From Streptomyces prunicolor NBRC 13075 (GTDB lineage: Bacteria; Actinomycetota; Actinomycetes; Streptomycetales; Streptomycetaceae): 64,000 nucleotides of DNA. The notes under the pieces were generated by a model. The model ran no database searches. It saw nothing but the letters and a program-made list of their open reading frames with translations, and was not told the origin of the DNA. The DNA is taken from positions 148,301 through 212,300 of the forward strand of contig NZ_BARF01000084.1 of NCBI RefSeq assembly GCF_000367365.1, read 5' to 3'. Positions within the stretch are counted from its first letter, which is position 1. Each line of letters starts with the position of its first letter. A program made the translations under genes and the position numbers. Shown one piece after another: positions 38,483-46,719 of the stretch.

Positions 38483-40009
38483 TTACGGGCGACGGATCGC
38501 GTCGGCCGCTGCCGTGGCTGCGGGACCCGCGGCCAGCTCGGTCTCCAGGAGCTGCTTGCCGAGCAGTTCGGGGTCCGGGAGGTCCATCGGGTACTCGCCG
38601 TCGAAGCAGGCGCGGCAGAGGTTCGGCTTGGCGATGGTGGTCGCCTCGATCATGCCGTCGAGGGAGATGTACGACAGGGAGTCGGCGCCCAGCGAGGTGC
38701 CGATCTCGTCGATGGTCATCCCGTTGGCGATGAGTTCCGCGCGGGTGGCGAAGTCGATGCCGAAGAAGCAGGGCCACTTCACGGGCGGCGAGGAGATCCG
38801 GATGTGGACCTCGGCGGCGCCGGCCTCGCGGAGCATGCGCACCAGCGCGCGCTGGGTGTTGCCGCGCACGATCGAGTCGTCGACGACGACCAGGCGCTTG
38901 CCCTTGATGACTTCCTTCAGCGGATTCAGCTTCAGGCGGATGCCGAGCTGCCGGATGGTCTGCGAAGGCTGGATGAACGTACGGCCGACATAGGCGTTCT
39001 TCACCAGACCCGCACCGAACGGGATGCCCGAGGCCTCCGCGTAGCCGATCGCGGCCGGGGTGCCGGACTCCGGAGTCGCTATGACCAGATCGGCGTCGAC
39101 CGGAGCTTCTTTGGCGAGTTTCCGACCCATCTCGACCCGGGAGAGGTACACGTTCCGACCGGCGATGTCGGTGTCCGGGCGGGCCAGATAGACGTACTCG
39201 AAGACGCAGCCCTTGGGCTTCGCTTCCGCGAATCGGGAGGTGCGCAGGCCGTTCTCGTCGATGGCGACGAACTCGCCCGGCTCGATCTCGCGGACGTACG
39301 CAGCACCGCAGATGTCGAGGGCGGCGGACTCCGAGGCGACGACCCAGCCGCGCTCCAGGCGGCCGAGGACCAGCGGGCGGATGCCCTGGGGGTCGCGGGC
39401 CGCGTAGAGGGTGTGCTCGTTCATGAAGACGAGCGAGAAGGCGCCCTTGACCTGCGGAAGCACCGCGTGGGCGGCTTCCTCGATGGTCAGCGGCTTGCCG
39501 TCGGAGTCGACCTGGGCCGCGAGCAGCGCGGTCAGGAGGTCGGTGTCGTTGGTGGCCGCCACGCGGGGCGTACGGCCTTCCTGCTTGGGGAGGTCGGCGA
39601 CCATCTCCGCGAGCTGCGCGGTGTTGACCAGGTTGCCGTTGTGGCCGAGCGCGATGGATCCGTGCGCGGTGGCGCGGAACGTCGGCTGGGCGTTCTCCCA
39701 CACGGAGGCGCCGGTGGTCGAGTAGCGGGCGTGACCGACCGCGATATGACCCAGGAGCGAACCGAGCGAGGTCTCGTCGAACACCTGGGAGACCAGTCCC
39801 ATGTCCTTGAAGACGAGGATCTGTGAGCCGTTGCTGACCGCGATTCCCGCGGATTCCTGGCCTCGATGCTGGAGGGCGTAGAGCCCGAAGTAAGTGAGCT
39901 TGGCGACCTCTTCACCGGGAGCCCAGACTCCGAAGACGCCACAAGCGTCCTGGGGTCCTTTCTCGCCGGGGAGCAGATCATGACTGAGTCGACCGTCACC
40001 ACGTGGCAC
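38483..40009 (-). CDS. purF: Amidophosphoribosyltransferase
   Basis: A 508-residue enzyme making phosphoribosylamine from PRPP and glutamine, the first committed purine step. The Ntn glutaminase nucleophile Cys23 (QDACGVFGV) is preceded by a propeptide that must be removed. The PRPP loop VVVDDSIVRGNTQ (about 360) is intact. It is transcribed with purM. Unlike the amidotransferase at 7829, its glutaminase residues are complete. Confidence 0.97.
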   Translation of the reverse strand: MPRGDGRLSHDLLPGEKGPQDACGVFGVWAPGEEVAKLTYFGLYALQHRGQESAGIAVSNGSQILVFKDMGLVSQVFDETSLGSLLGHIAVGHARYSTTGASVWENAQPTFRATAHGSIALGHNGNLVNTAQLAEMVADLPKQEGRTPRVAATNDTDLLTALLAAQVDSDGKPLTIEEAAHAVLPQVKGAFSLVFMNEHTLYAARDPQGIRPLVLGRLERGWVVASESAALDICGAAYVREIEPGEFVAIDENGLRTSRFAEAKPKGCVFEYVYLARPDTDIAGRNVYLSRVEMGRKLAKEAPVDADLVIATPESGTPAAIGYAEASGIPFGAGLVKNAYVGRTFIQPSQTIRQLGIRLKLNPLKEVIKGKRLVVVDDSIVRGNTQRALVRMLREAGAAEVHIRISSPPVKWPCFFGIDFATRAELIANGMTIDEIGTSLGADSLSYISLDGMIEATTIAKPNLCRACFDGEYPMDLPDPELLGKQLLETELAAGPAATAAADAIRRP

Positions 40010-40070
40010 GGCACCGAGTGTAGGCGAGATCGACCACTGGTCCGAATTCGGGTTACTCGTCGGTAGTGGA

Positions 40071-40553
<483 letters not shown>

Positions 40554-40636
40554 GGGGGTGGGACGGGAGGGGCGGAGGAGCGGTTCCCTGGCGGGTTGCC
40601 TTGCGGGTTCCCTGGCGGCCTTTGAGGTTGCGCGGG

Positions 40637-41434
40637 TCACCCCATGATCGGCAGCAGTCCGCTCAGATCCGCTCGCTCGCCGCTCGCGCTGACCTTCGCC
40701 TCTTCTACGGCGTCCTTCCAGCGCGTCCTCCCGGTCGCGAGGCGGAGCCAGGTCAGGGGGTCGGTCTCCACGACGTTGGGTGGGGTGCCGCGGGTGTGGC
40801 GGGGGCCTTCGACGCACTGGACCACGGCGTACGGCGGGATGCGGACCTCGGTCGAGCCGCCGGGGACCTTCGTGGCGAGGGCGTCGGCGAGGAGGCGGGT
40901 GCAGGCGGCGAGGGCCTGGCGGTCGTACGGGATGTCGAGGCCGGGGACGGCGGCGTTCAAGTCGTCGGTGTGGACGACCAGTTCGACGGTACGGGTGACC
41001 AGGTAGTCGGCGAGGGGCATGGCGCCGGCGTTGGTTTCGAGGAGGCGGGTGCCGGGGTTGGTGTCGAGGTGTTCGGTGAGGGTCTGCTCGATTTCGCCGA
41101 GGTAGGTGTCGAGGTCGGGGTGTTGGGTGGCGAGGGTGTGGGTGAAGTCGGCGATGGCGGAGGCGTTGGCCGCGGTGGCGAAGGGCCAGTCGAGAATCAC
41201 GGCGTTCTGGGCGGGCGGGGCCGGGTGAGCCAGGGCGCGGTGGACCGCGGTGATCGCCATGCCGATGTGGGCGACGAGTTCGCGTACGGTCCAGTCGTCC
41301 AGGCGGGTGGGGAGGGCGAGTTGGTCGGGGGTGAGGGTCCCTACGGCTTTTCGTACGTTCCCGAACTGGGCCAGGACCGCGGTGCGGGTCTTGACGGGGT
41401 CGTACGTACGGGCGCGCTTCTTGGCCGGGGGCAT
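40637..41434 (-). CDS. Maleylpyruvate-isomerase-fold / sterol carrier family protein
   Basis: A 265-residue protein. The N-terminal DinB/MDMPI-like helical bundle includes LDDWTVRELVAHIGMAITAVHRAL, with a His in the usual metal-site helix, and a further VTRTVELVVHTDDL motif. The C-terminal SCP2-like part ends in DPLTWLRLATGRTRW. Such actinomycete proteins are thought to be mycothiol-dependent enzymes. It is a conserved neighbour of purF in Streptomyces. Confidence 0.82.
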   Translation of the reverse strand: MPPAKKRARTYDPVKTRTAVLAQFGNVRKAVGTLTPDQLALPTRLDDWTVRELVAHIGMAITAVHRALAHPAPPAQNAVILDWPFATAANASAIADFTHTLATQHPDLDTYLGEIEQTLTEHLDTNPGTRLLETNAGAMPLADYLVTRTVELVVHTDDLNAAVPGLDIPYDRQALAACTRLLADALATKVPGGSTEVRIPPYAVVQCVEGPRHTRGTPPNVVETDPLTWLRLATGRTRWKDAVEEAKVSASGERADLSGLLPIMG

Positions 41435-41708
41435 GGCGGGGAGCCTAATCCTCGGGCGTGGGAGGCACATGGTGTTTTTGCCCGTGCGGGGGTGGTGGGT
41501 GGGCGCCTGCGGTGGGTGGGCGCCCGCGGTTGGTGGGTGGGGTCGGGGTCGTGGCGGTACGGCGAGCCCGCCGCACTCGGGCCCCACTGTTTGTCACCAC
41601 GGTTGAACGGGTTGGTGCCGGGTACGCGGCGGGCTGCGCCGTACCGCCACGACCCGCTCCCGTTGTTCGGCGGCTGCGGGCCTGTGGGGAGTGCGGGGCT
41701 CTGGCTGG
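41435..41708. repeat. Intergenic region with a long inverted repeat
   Basis: Arms 41548-41574 and 41626-41653 (27 and 28 nt, starting GTCGTGGCGGTACGGC on the left arm) are complementary except for one extra base, with a 51-nt loop. It lies just beyond the TetR stop, so it may terminate that gene, or it could be a small non-coding repeat element. The rest is G-rich (GGTGGGT) with no gene. Confidence 0.6.
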
Positions 41709-42350
41709 TCACTGGGCTTTGCGGGCGTAGTCCCCTAGGCCTTGTTCGACCAGGGCGAAGGCGCACGCCGTGCGTTCGGAGGCGTCGGCGACGATCGTGT
41801 CGACCTGGTCGCCCGCGTCGGCACGGCGCCAGTGCTCCTCGATGAGGGCGTTGCGGGCGGCGCTGATCATGGCTGCGGCGATCGTGGCGAGCATCAGGTC
41901 GCCGGTCTCCTCGGCGAGGTGGGCGGCCAGGTCCCGGGTGCCCTTCTGGGCGGCCAGGAAGACACGGTCCCGTAGGGCCGGGGTCCCCAGGACGAGTTCG
42001 CGCAGTTGGCGGACGAACACCTCGTTGGCCAGGCCGACCGATGGGTCGCGCGTCTCGACCAACTCCAGGAACTGCCGTCGTACGGCGTCCACCGGGGACT
42101 CGTCGGGCCTGCGCTCGCGCACCGCGCGGGCCGCGTCGCCGAAGTGGTCCTCCATCGGCCGGAAGACCAAGTCCTCTTTGGTACCGAAGTAGTTGAAGAC
42201 GGTCATCTTGGAGACGTCGGCCGCGTCGGCGATCTCCTGCACGGACACGTTGTCGAAGCCGCGCTCGACGAAAAGGGCGATGGCGGTCCGGACGATCCGC
42301 CGAGCCGTCTCCAGTTTCTTGCGCTCGCGGAGTCCCATCACTTCGGTCAC
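41709..42350 (-). CDS. TetR-family repressor
   Basis: About 213 residues from the GTG at 42350 (or ATG 42338). The TetR DNA-binding domain is RRIVRTAIALFVERGFDNVSVQEIADAADVSKMTVFNYFGTKEDLV. The ligand domain has no assigned effector. It diverges from an MFS exporter with a 67-bp gap, the classical layout of a repressor controlling its pump. The start is uncertain because no clear ribosome site precedes either codon. Confidence 0.9.
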   Translation of the reverse strand: MTEVMGLRERKKLETARRIVRTAIALFVERGFDNVSVQEIADAADVSKMTVFNYFGTKEDLVFRPMEDHFGDAARAVRERRPDESPVDAVRRQFLELVETRDPSVGLANEVFVRQLRELVLGTPALRDRVFLAAQKGTRDLAAHLAEETGDLMLATIAAAMISAARNALIEEHWRRADAGDQVDTIVADASERTACAFALVEQGLGDYARKAQ

Positions 42351-42392
42351 GCGTTCACTGTACCAAGGCGAAATTTGATCCTGGATGAAACA

Positions 42393-42419
42393 TTGACTCG
42401 GTATATGAAGTTCCTTCAT
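42393..42419. promoter_or_regulatory. Candidate operator/promoter of the TetR-MFS pair
   Basis: TTGACT (42393-42398) could be a rightward -35. The palindrome ATGAAG-3-CTTCAT (42405-42419) overlaps the first possible MFS start codon. A bound TetR dimer here would cover the promoter. Confidence 0.5.
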
Positions 42420-43935
42420 GGTGGGTGCCATGACCGAGACCCAGCGAAAAATCGGCTTCGTCGTCTGCCTCGTCACGATCGTGTTGGCGCTGCTCGACAT
42501 GCAGATCGTGTCCGCGGCCACCGTCCCGATCGTCCGGGATCTGGACCCCGCCCACGGCATCGACAAGATTCCGTGGCTGGTCAGTGCGTATGCGCTCGCG
42601 TCGGCGGCGATGTTGCCGCTGTACGGGAAGCTGTGTGACGTCCACGGTCCCAAGCGGGTCTTCGCCGCGGCGATCGGTACGTTCCTGCTGGGTTCGGCGT
42701 TGTGCGGTGCCGCGCGGTCGATGGACCAGCTCATCGCGGCGCGGGCGTTACAGGGGCTGGGCGGGGGCGGCCTGATGAGCATCACGATGGTGGTGATCGC
42801 GCACCTGCAGGGACCGGGCGAGAAGGACTCCGGCAGGGGCGCGAATGCCGGTGGGCTGGTGGCCGGTGGCGCGATGGCGATCGGGCCGTGGATCGGGGGT
42901 CTGCTCGCCGACCATGCGAGTTGGCGGTGGATCTTCTACGTCAACCTGCCGGTGGGGGTTGTTGTGTTGGTGACCGTCGCCTTCGTCTTGAAGCTGCCCG
43001 AGCAGCATGTCCGGCGCCCGTTGGACTACTTGGGGGCGGGGTTGGCGGCCGGGTTCTCCAGCGCGCTGCTGCTCATGACGGACTGGGGCGGTAAGCGGTA
43101 CGGGTGGGCTTCGCCGGAGATCGTGGGTTTGGGGTTCGCTACGGCGGCGACGCTCGGCCTGTTCCTGTGGCGCCAACTCCGGGCGCCCGAGCCGGTGTTG
43201 CCGCTGTCGTTGTTCAAGGTGCGCGAACTGCGGCTGGGCTTCGCGGTGCAGGCGATTCTCGGTGGCGCGATGATGTGCGCGATCTACTACGTCCTGATCT
43301 ATCTGCAGGTCGCGCGTGGCATCGCCAGTTCGTCGGCGGGGTTGTTCCTGGTGCCGTTGGCGGTGGGGTTGGGGGTGGCTGGTCTGCTCACCGGGCCGCT
43401 GGGGGCACGGGGTTGGTCGGCACGGACGTTCACGCTCAGCGGTACGGCGACGACGGCCCTCGCGTTCGCGCTGCTGGCCACGACGATCGGACCGGACACG
43501 TCCCTGTGGCTGATTCGAGGGGAACTGTTCCTGGCGGGGGCGGGGTTCGGGCAGCTCGTCGGCCAACTGATCCTGTTGGTCCAGGACTCCGCGCCGCGCC
43601 ACCAGTTGGGGGTGGCCACGACGTCGATCCGCTTCTTCCAGACCCTGGGCAACGCGCTGGGGACGGCGGTGTTCGGCACGGTGCTGGCCCGTTTCTACGC
43701 CGGGCACGGGCCCGGTGGGGACATCACGGGGCTGGCTCGTCTGACGGGTTCGGCGCGCGTGGCCGGCGTACAGGCCTTTGTGGATGCGACGCAGGTGGTG
43801 TTCTGGGGTGGGGCCGGGTTGATGGGGGTGGCCGCGGTGTTGGCCTGGCGGTTGCCCAAGTCCGGGGAGGCGGAGGGGGAGGGGGAGGGTCGTTCGGTTG
43901 TCGGTGGCGATCGCGCCGCCTATGTACGCACGTGA
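42418..43935 (+). CDS. MFS drug exporter (DHA2 family) with a TTA codon
   Basis: About 505 residues and 14 predicted spans. Motif A variant GKLCDVHGPKRVF lies between TM2 and TM3, and FYVNLPVGVVVL near TM6. Start ATG 42418 or, more simply, ATG 42430 (MTETQRK). Leu111 of the longer form is TTA (42748-42750), the rare codon read only by bldA tRNA, so full expression should be tied to development. It is probably controlled by the adjacent TetR protein. Confidence 0.9.
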   Translation: MVGAMTETQRKIGFVVCLVTIVLALLDMQIVSAATVPIVRDLDPAHGIDKIPWLVSAYALASAAMLPLYGKLCDVHGPKRVFAAAIGTFLLGSALCGAARSMDQLIAARALQGLGGGGLMSITMVVIAHLQGPGEKDSGRGANAGGLVAGGAMAIGPWIGGLLADHASWRWIFYVNLPVGVVVLVTVAFVLKLPEQHVRRPLDYLGAGLAAGFSSALLLMTDWGGKRYGWASPEIVGLGFATAATLGLFLWRQLRAPEPVLPLSLFKVRELRLGFAVQAILGGAMMCAIYYVLIYLQVARGIASSSAGLFLVPLAVGLGVAGLLTGPLGARGWSARTFTLSGTATTALAFALLATTIGPDTSLWLIRGELFLAGAGFGQLVGQLILLVQDSAPRHQLGVATTSIRFFQTLGNALGTAVFGTVLARFYAGHGPGGDITGLARLTGSARVAGVQAFVDATQVVFWGGAGLMGVAAVLAWRLPKSGEAEGEGEGRSVVGGDRAAYVRT

Positions 43936-44102
43936 GTCACGAACGCGGCGAAGGCTTCTGGGGGGAGTGTGAGGGCGGGGCCATGGGGGAGCTTTGAGTC
44001 TCGGACGGCGACCAGGGCTTGGGTGGGGATGAGGTTGGCTACCTCGACGCAACTTCCGCCAGTCTGGTCGCTGTACGAGGACTTGAACCAGGTCGGGTTC
44101 AC
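43920..44102 (-). CDS. DUF397 protein (second copy)
   Basis: A 60-residue DUF397 protein: WFKSSYSDQTGGSCVEVANLIP, VAVRDSKLPHGPALTLPPEAFAAF. The family accompanies XRE regulators in Streptomyces and may act as partner or anti-regulator. It is about two thirds identical to the preceding DUF397 protein. Its ATG overlaps the previous stop (ATGA), and its 3' end overlaps the convergent MFS gene by 16 nt. Confidence 0.88.
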   Translation of the reverse strand: MNPTWFKSSYSDQTGGSCVEVANLIPTQALVAVRDSKLPHGPALTLPPEAFAAFVTHVRT

Positions 44103-44323
44103 GGCCGACCCTCCTTCACATCGTCAATGAGCGCGGCGAACGCCTGCGGCGGGAGGACGAGGGTGGGGCCATGGGGGAACTTCGAGTCGCGGACAGCTAC
44201 CCGGACGTGGGTAGGGATGAGGTCGGCGACCTCGACGCAACTGCCGCCCGCATCGCTGCTGTACGAAGACTTGAACCAAGCGGATTCGGAAACCGACTCA
44301 CGGACGTCTCGACGGGTGCTCAT
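44099..44323 (-). CDS. DUF397 protein (first copy)
   Basis: A 74-residue DUF397 protein with an extra charged N-terminus: WFKSSYSSDAGGSCVEVADLIP, VAVRDSKFPHGPTLVLPPQAF. The ATG overlaps the XRE regulator's stop (ATGA), so the three genes XRE, DUF397, DUF397 are translated in series. Confidence 0.9.
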   Translation of the reverse strand: MSTRRDVRESVSESAWFKSSYSSDAGGSCVEVADLIPTHVRVAVRDSKFPHGPTLVLPPQAFAALIDDVKEGRP

Positions 44324-45216
44324 CTCTGTTCCATCTCTCGCGATAGTCGTTCCAGGAACCCGGGGGTCTCCCGAGGCCCGGGAGCGCCGGCCCGCATGGC
44401 ATCGAACCTGCGGGCATACCTCCAGATGTCCGTGTCCTTGTCCGTCAGGCTCACCGTGTCTTGGACGTCCACGCTGACCACCTGCGGCAGCGGCGGTTCG
44501 AACTCCATGAGGATGAAGTTGTCGGAGGCGCGATAGACCGGCTCGGACATCGGGAGGATCTGCACGGTCACATGATCCAGCGCGGCGAACTCAGCAAGGC
44601 GCTCGTACTGCTCCTGCATCACTTGCGGACCGCCGAACACTCGTCGCACGGCGGCCTCTTCGAGGATCGCATGCACCTCGACCGGGCGTTCGCTGCGGGT
44701 GATCGCATCCTGCCGTCGCATCCGGATCTCGATGCTCCGCTCGACGAACTCGGTAGTGCGCTCGTCAACGGCCTTGGCGATCTCGAACTGGGCTCGTGTG
44801 TACGCCTCAGTCTGGAACAGCCCGAACATCACGTGCGGTTGGTAGACGCGCAAGATCTTGGCGTCTCCCTCCAGCCCCACGCTCATCCCGAACCCGGACG
44901 GCATGAGACTCCGGTACGGGGACCACCACCCCCGCTGCAACGAGTTCTTGTGGACCTCCAGCAGAAAATCCACATCCTCGCGGTCGGTCACCCCGTACCG
45001 GTCGAGCAACACCTTGAGGTCCTGGACCTTGGGCAGGCCCGTCAGCCCGTTCTCCACCCGGTACAACTTCGACTCCGTGAACGCCAGGCCCTTCACCGCC
45101 TGCGCCAGCGTCAGACCCCGGCCCTCGCCGTCCTCGCTCGTCGCATTCTGGCGAAGCCTCCGCAGCTCCTGCCCCAGTTGCATACGCCGGATCGTCGGCC
45201 CCGTCTTCGTTGCCAC
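44320..45216 (-). CDS. XRE-family regulator (Scr1-type, DUF5753)
   Basis: About 298 residues. An N-terminal helix-turn-helix (LGQELRRLRQ, LTLAQAVKGLAFTESKLYRVENGLTGLP) is followed by a DUF5753 domain (QPHVMFGLFQTEAYTRAQFE, VQILPMSEPVYRASDNFILMEF). The GTG at 45216 with GGAGG 10 nt away was preferred to ATG 45240. Such regulators pair with DUF397 proteins; some of these pairs influence development and antibiotic production. A palindrome with TGCCA/TGGCA arms lies upstream. Confidence 0.9.
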   Translation of the reverse strand: MATKTGPTIRRMQLGQELRRLRQNATSEDGEGRGLTLAQAVKGLAFTESKLYRVENGLTGLPKVQDLKVLLDRYGVTDREDVDFLLEVHKNSLQRGWWSPYRSLMPSGFGMSVGLEGDAKILRVYQPHVMFGLFQTEAYTRAQFEIAKAVDERTTEFVERSIEIRMRRQDAITRSERPVEVHAILEEAAVRRVFGGPQVMQEQYERLAEFAALDHVTVQILPMSEPVYRASDNFILMEFEPPLPQVVSVDVQDTVSLTDKDTDIWRYARRFDAMRAGAPGPRETPGFLERLSREMEQR

Positions 45217-45343
45217 CCTGCCCGCCCCTCCTGCGGTCATGCCCGCCAACAGTATGCCGATGCCCGGCACTTGACGCCCCGTGCCCGGCTCCTCACTGCA
45301 CGTGCCCCGAGTCTGACAGCTCCTGCCCACCTCGCGCGGGCAC

Positions 45344-45367
45344 ATGCCAACCTTCTGGCATTTGCCA
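45344..45367. promoter_or_regulatory. Tandem TGCCA/TGGCA palindromes upstream of the XRE regulator
   Basis: ATGCCA-6-TGGCAT (45344-45361) is a perfect inverted repeat, and its right arm forms a second one with the next word, TGGCA-2-TGCCA (45356-45367). It lies between the divergent XRE regulator and the gene at 45429 and is a likely operator. Confidence 0.55.
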
Positions 45368-45428
45368 GTTCTCGTGGAATTTCTACGTTCGATTGCCTCG
45401 CGCATGGCACCTGCGTGACCGTGATCCC

Positions 45429-45707
45429 ATGACCACTCCACGCAACAACCCCACCCCCACCCCAACCCCCAACCCCCGTCCCCGCACCGACGCCCCCTTC
45501 CTCGTCGGCGACCGAGTCAAAGGCACCAGCTACGTGCCACCGGGACCCCACCGGCGGGAGGCACCGGAAAACTTCGAGGGTGTCGTCGTACAGGTCGGTT
45601 CCGGGTATGCCGGTGTTGACGCCGAGCAGGCGTTTCTCTGGGTGAAGTTGAAGGATCACACCGAGCGGCAGGCGCTGGTCGCCGACACCGAGTTGGTCGA
45701 GGAGTGA
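45429..45707 (+). CDS. Hypothetical protein with Pro-rich N-terminus
   Basis: 92 residues. The first 20 are a Pro/Thr/Asn low-complexity tail, followed by a compact SH3/KOW-like beta region (FLVGDRVKGTSYVP, NFEGVVVQVGSGYAG, AFLWVKLKDHTERQALV). The stop overlaps the next gene's GTG start (GTGA), so the two are coupled. Function unknown. Confidence 0.7.
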   Translation: MTTPRNNPTPTPTPNPRPRTDAPFLVGDRVKGTSYVPPGPHRREAPENFEGVVVQVGSGYAGVDAEQAFLWVKLKDHTERQALVADTELVEE

Positions 45708-46084
45708 ACCTCGTCCTCAGTACCCTCGCCGGTCTGCTCGCCCTGCTCGCCCTCTGCTTACTGGTCAAGCCGGACAACGCGCCGCCACCGCAGCCCCCGA
45801 CCGAAGCCGAACAACCCCACGCCCCCGAACTCCCCACCCCTACAGTCCCGTTCATCACCACGGGCCTCGGCGGCCCCTGGCCCCCCGTCACCTACTGCGG
45901 CGGACGTTGCCACCCCGCCGCCCCTCAACCGGCGGCCCGTACCGCCATGACCAGCCCGCTCGACCACGCCAGCCGCACGGAGCGGAAATCCGAGCGCCCC
46001 TCCAGTTCGGTCAACAGGTGTTTCACGGCGGACTTGTGGGACGCCGGCCAGTCCGGCTGTGGGAGCAGGTCGTCGATCATGTAG
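45704..46084 (+). CDS. Small single-span membrane protein with TTA codon
   Basis: The open frame gives 126 residues. The first 25 are hydrophobic (LVLSTLAGLLALLALCLLV), followed by a Pro-rich tail. Codon 19 is TTA (45758-45760). The last ~50 codons overlap the convergent methyltransferase gene and have little coding character, so the real protein may be poorly conserved at the end. Function unknown. Confidence 0.5.
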   Translation: MNLVLSTLAGLLALLALCLLVKPDNAPPPQPPTEAEQPHAPELPTPTVPFITTGLGGPWPPVTYCGGRCHPAAPQPAARTAMTSPLDHASRTERKSERPSSSVNRCFTADLWDAGQSGCGSRSSIM

Positions 46085-46509
46085 GTACCGCCCGGAGCCA
46101 CGAGGTCCAAGGCCCGTTCGAGGTGGGTGAATTTGCCGGGCCAGGTGTCCGCGAAGACCAGGTCGAAGGGCGGCCCGGCGTACTCCTCCAGCCATGGCCC
46201 GGCATCGGCCGCCACGAAAGTCACCCGCGCATCCGACCCCGACTCCTCGCGGGCGATCGCCTGGACCGTGGCGTCACGTTCGACGGTGATCAGGCGGGAG
46301 GTTTCGTCCATCCCGCTCAGGAGCCAGGCCGTGCCCTCGCCCACGCCGGTGCCGAGTTCGAGGACGCGGCCACCTGGACGGGTTGCCGCGAGCACGGACA
46401 ACAGGCTGCCGGTCCGCTCCTCGCACGACCTGGTGAAGCCTGCCTCCTGGGCCGCAACGCGCAGGGAGGGGAGGGTAGTTGGGGTGGTGATCGGGGTGTC
46501 GTCATCCAT
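45925..46509 (-). CDS. Class I SAM-dependent methyltransferase (O-methyltransferase type)
   Basis: A 194-residue Rossmann methyltransferase: motif I VLELGTGVGEGTAWLL, acidic loop VERD, FDLVFADTWPGKF (motif IV), and GGTYMIDDLLPQPDWP. It is related to small-molecule O-methyltransferases of the predicted-O-methyltransferase family. The substrate is unknown. It is divergent from the Tet(X)-like gene. Confidence 0.82.
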   Translation of the reverse strand: MDDDTPITTPTTLPSLRVAAQEAGFTRSCEERTGSLLSVLAATRPGGRVLELGTGVGEGTAWLLSGMDETSRLITVERDATVQAIAREESGSDARVTFVAADAGPWLEEYAGPPFDLVFADTWPGKFTHLERALDLVAPGGTYMIDDLLPQPDWPASHKSAVKHLLTELEGRSDFRSVRLAWSSGLVMAVRAAG

Positions 46510-46576
46510 CCACGGATGATGCAAGCGCCGCCCCTCCCGCGCAACAACGCCGATGACGCCCCGCCCCACCTCACCA

Positions 46577-46624
46577 TGTCGGTCCGCTGTCGGCCGTGTC
46601 GGTCTCGCGTCGGCGACTTGTCGG
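46577..46624 (+). promoter_or_regulatory. Helically phased GTCGG direct repeats
   Basis: GTCGG occurs at 46578, 46589, 46598, 46609 and 46620 (intervals 11, 9, 11, 11), about 100-140 nt upstream of the Tet(X)-like gene. It looks like a multimeric activator site on one face of the helix. The bound protein is unknown. Confidence 0.4.
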
Positions 46625-46719
46625 TGCGCGCTGGAACCGTTCCGTTCCGGAGTACCCGCCGGGCGACCGTCCGGCGGGCCCGCGCCGCGCAAGGCACACA
46701 AGACACGCAAGGAGTCGTC

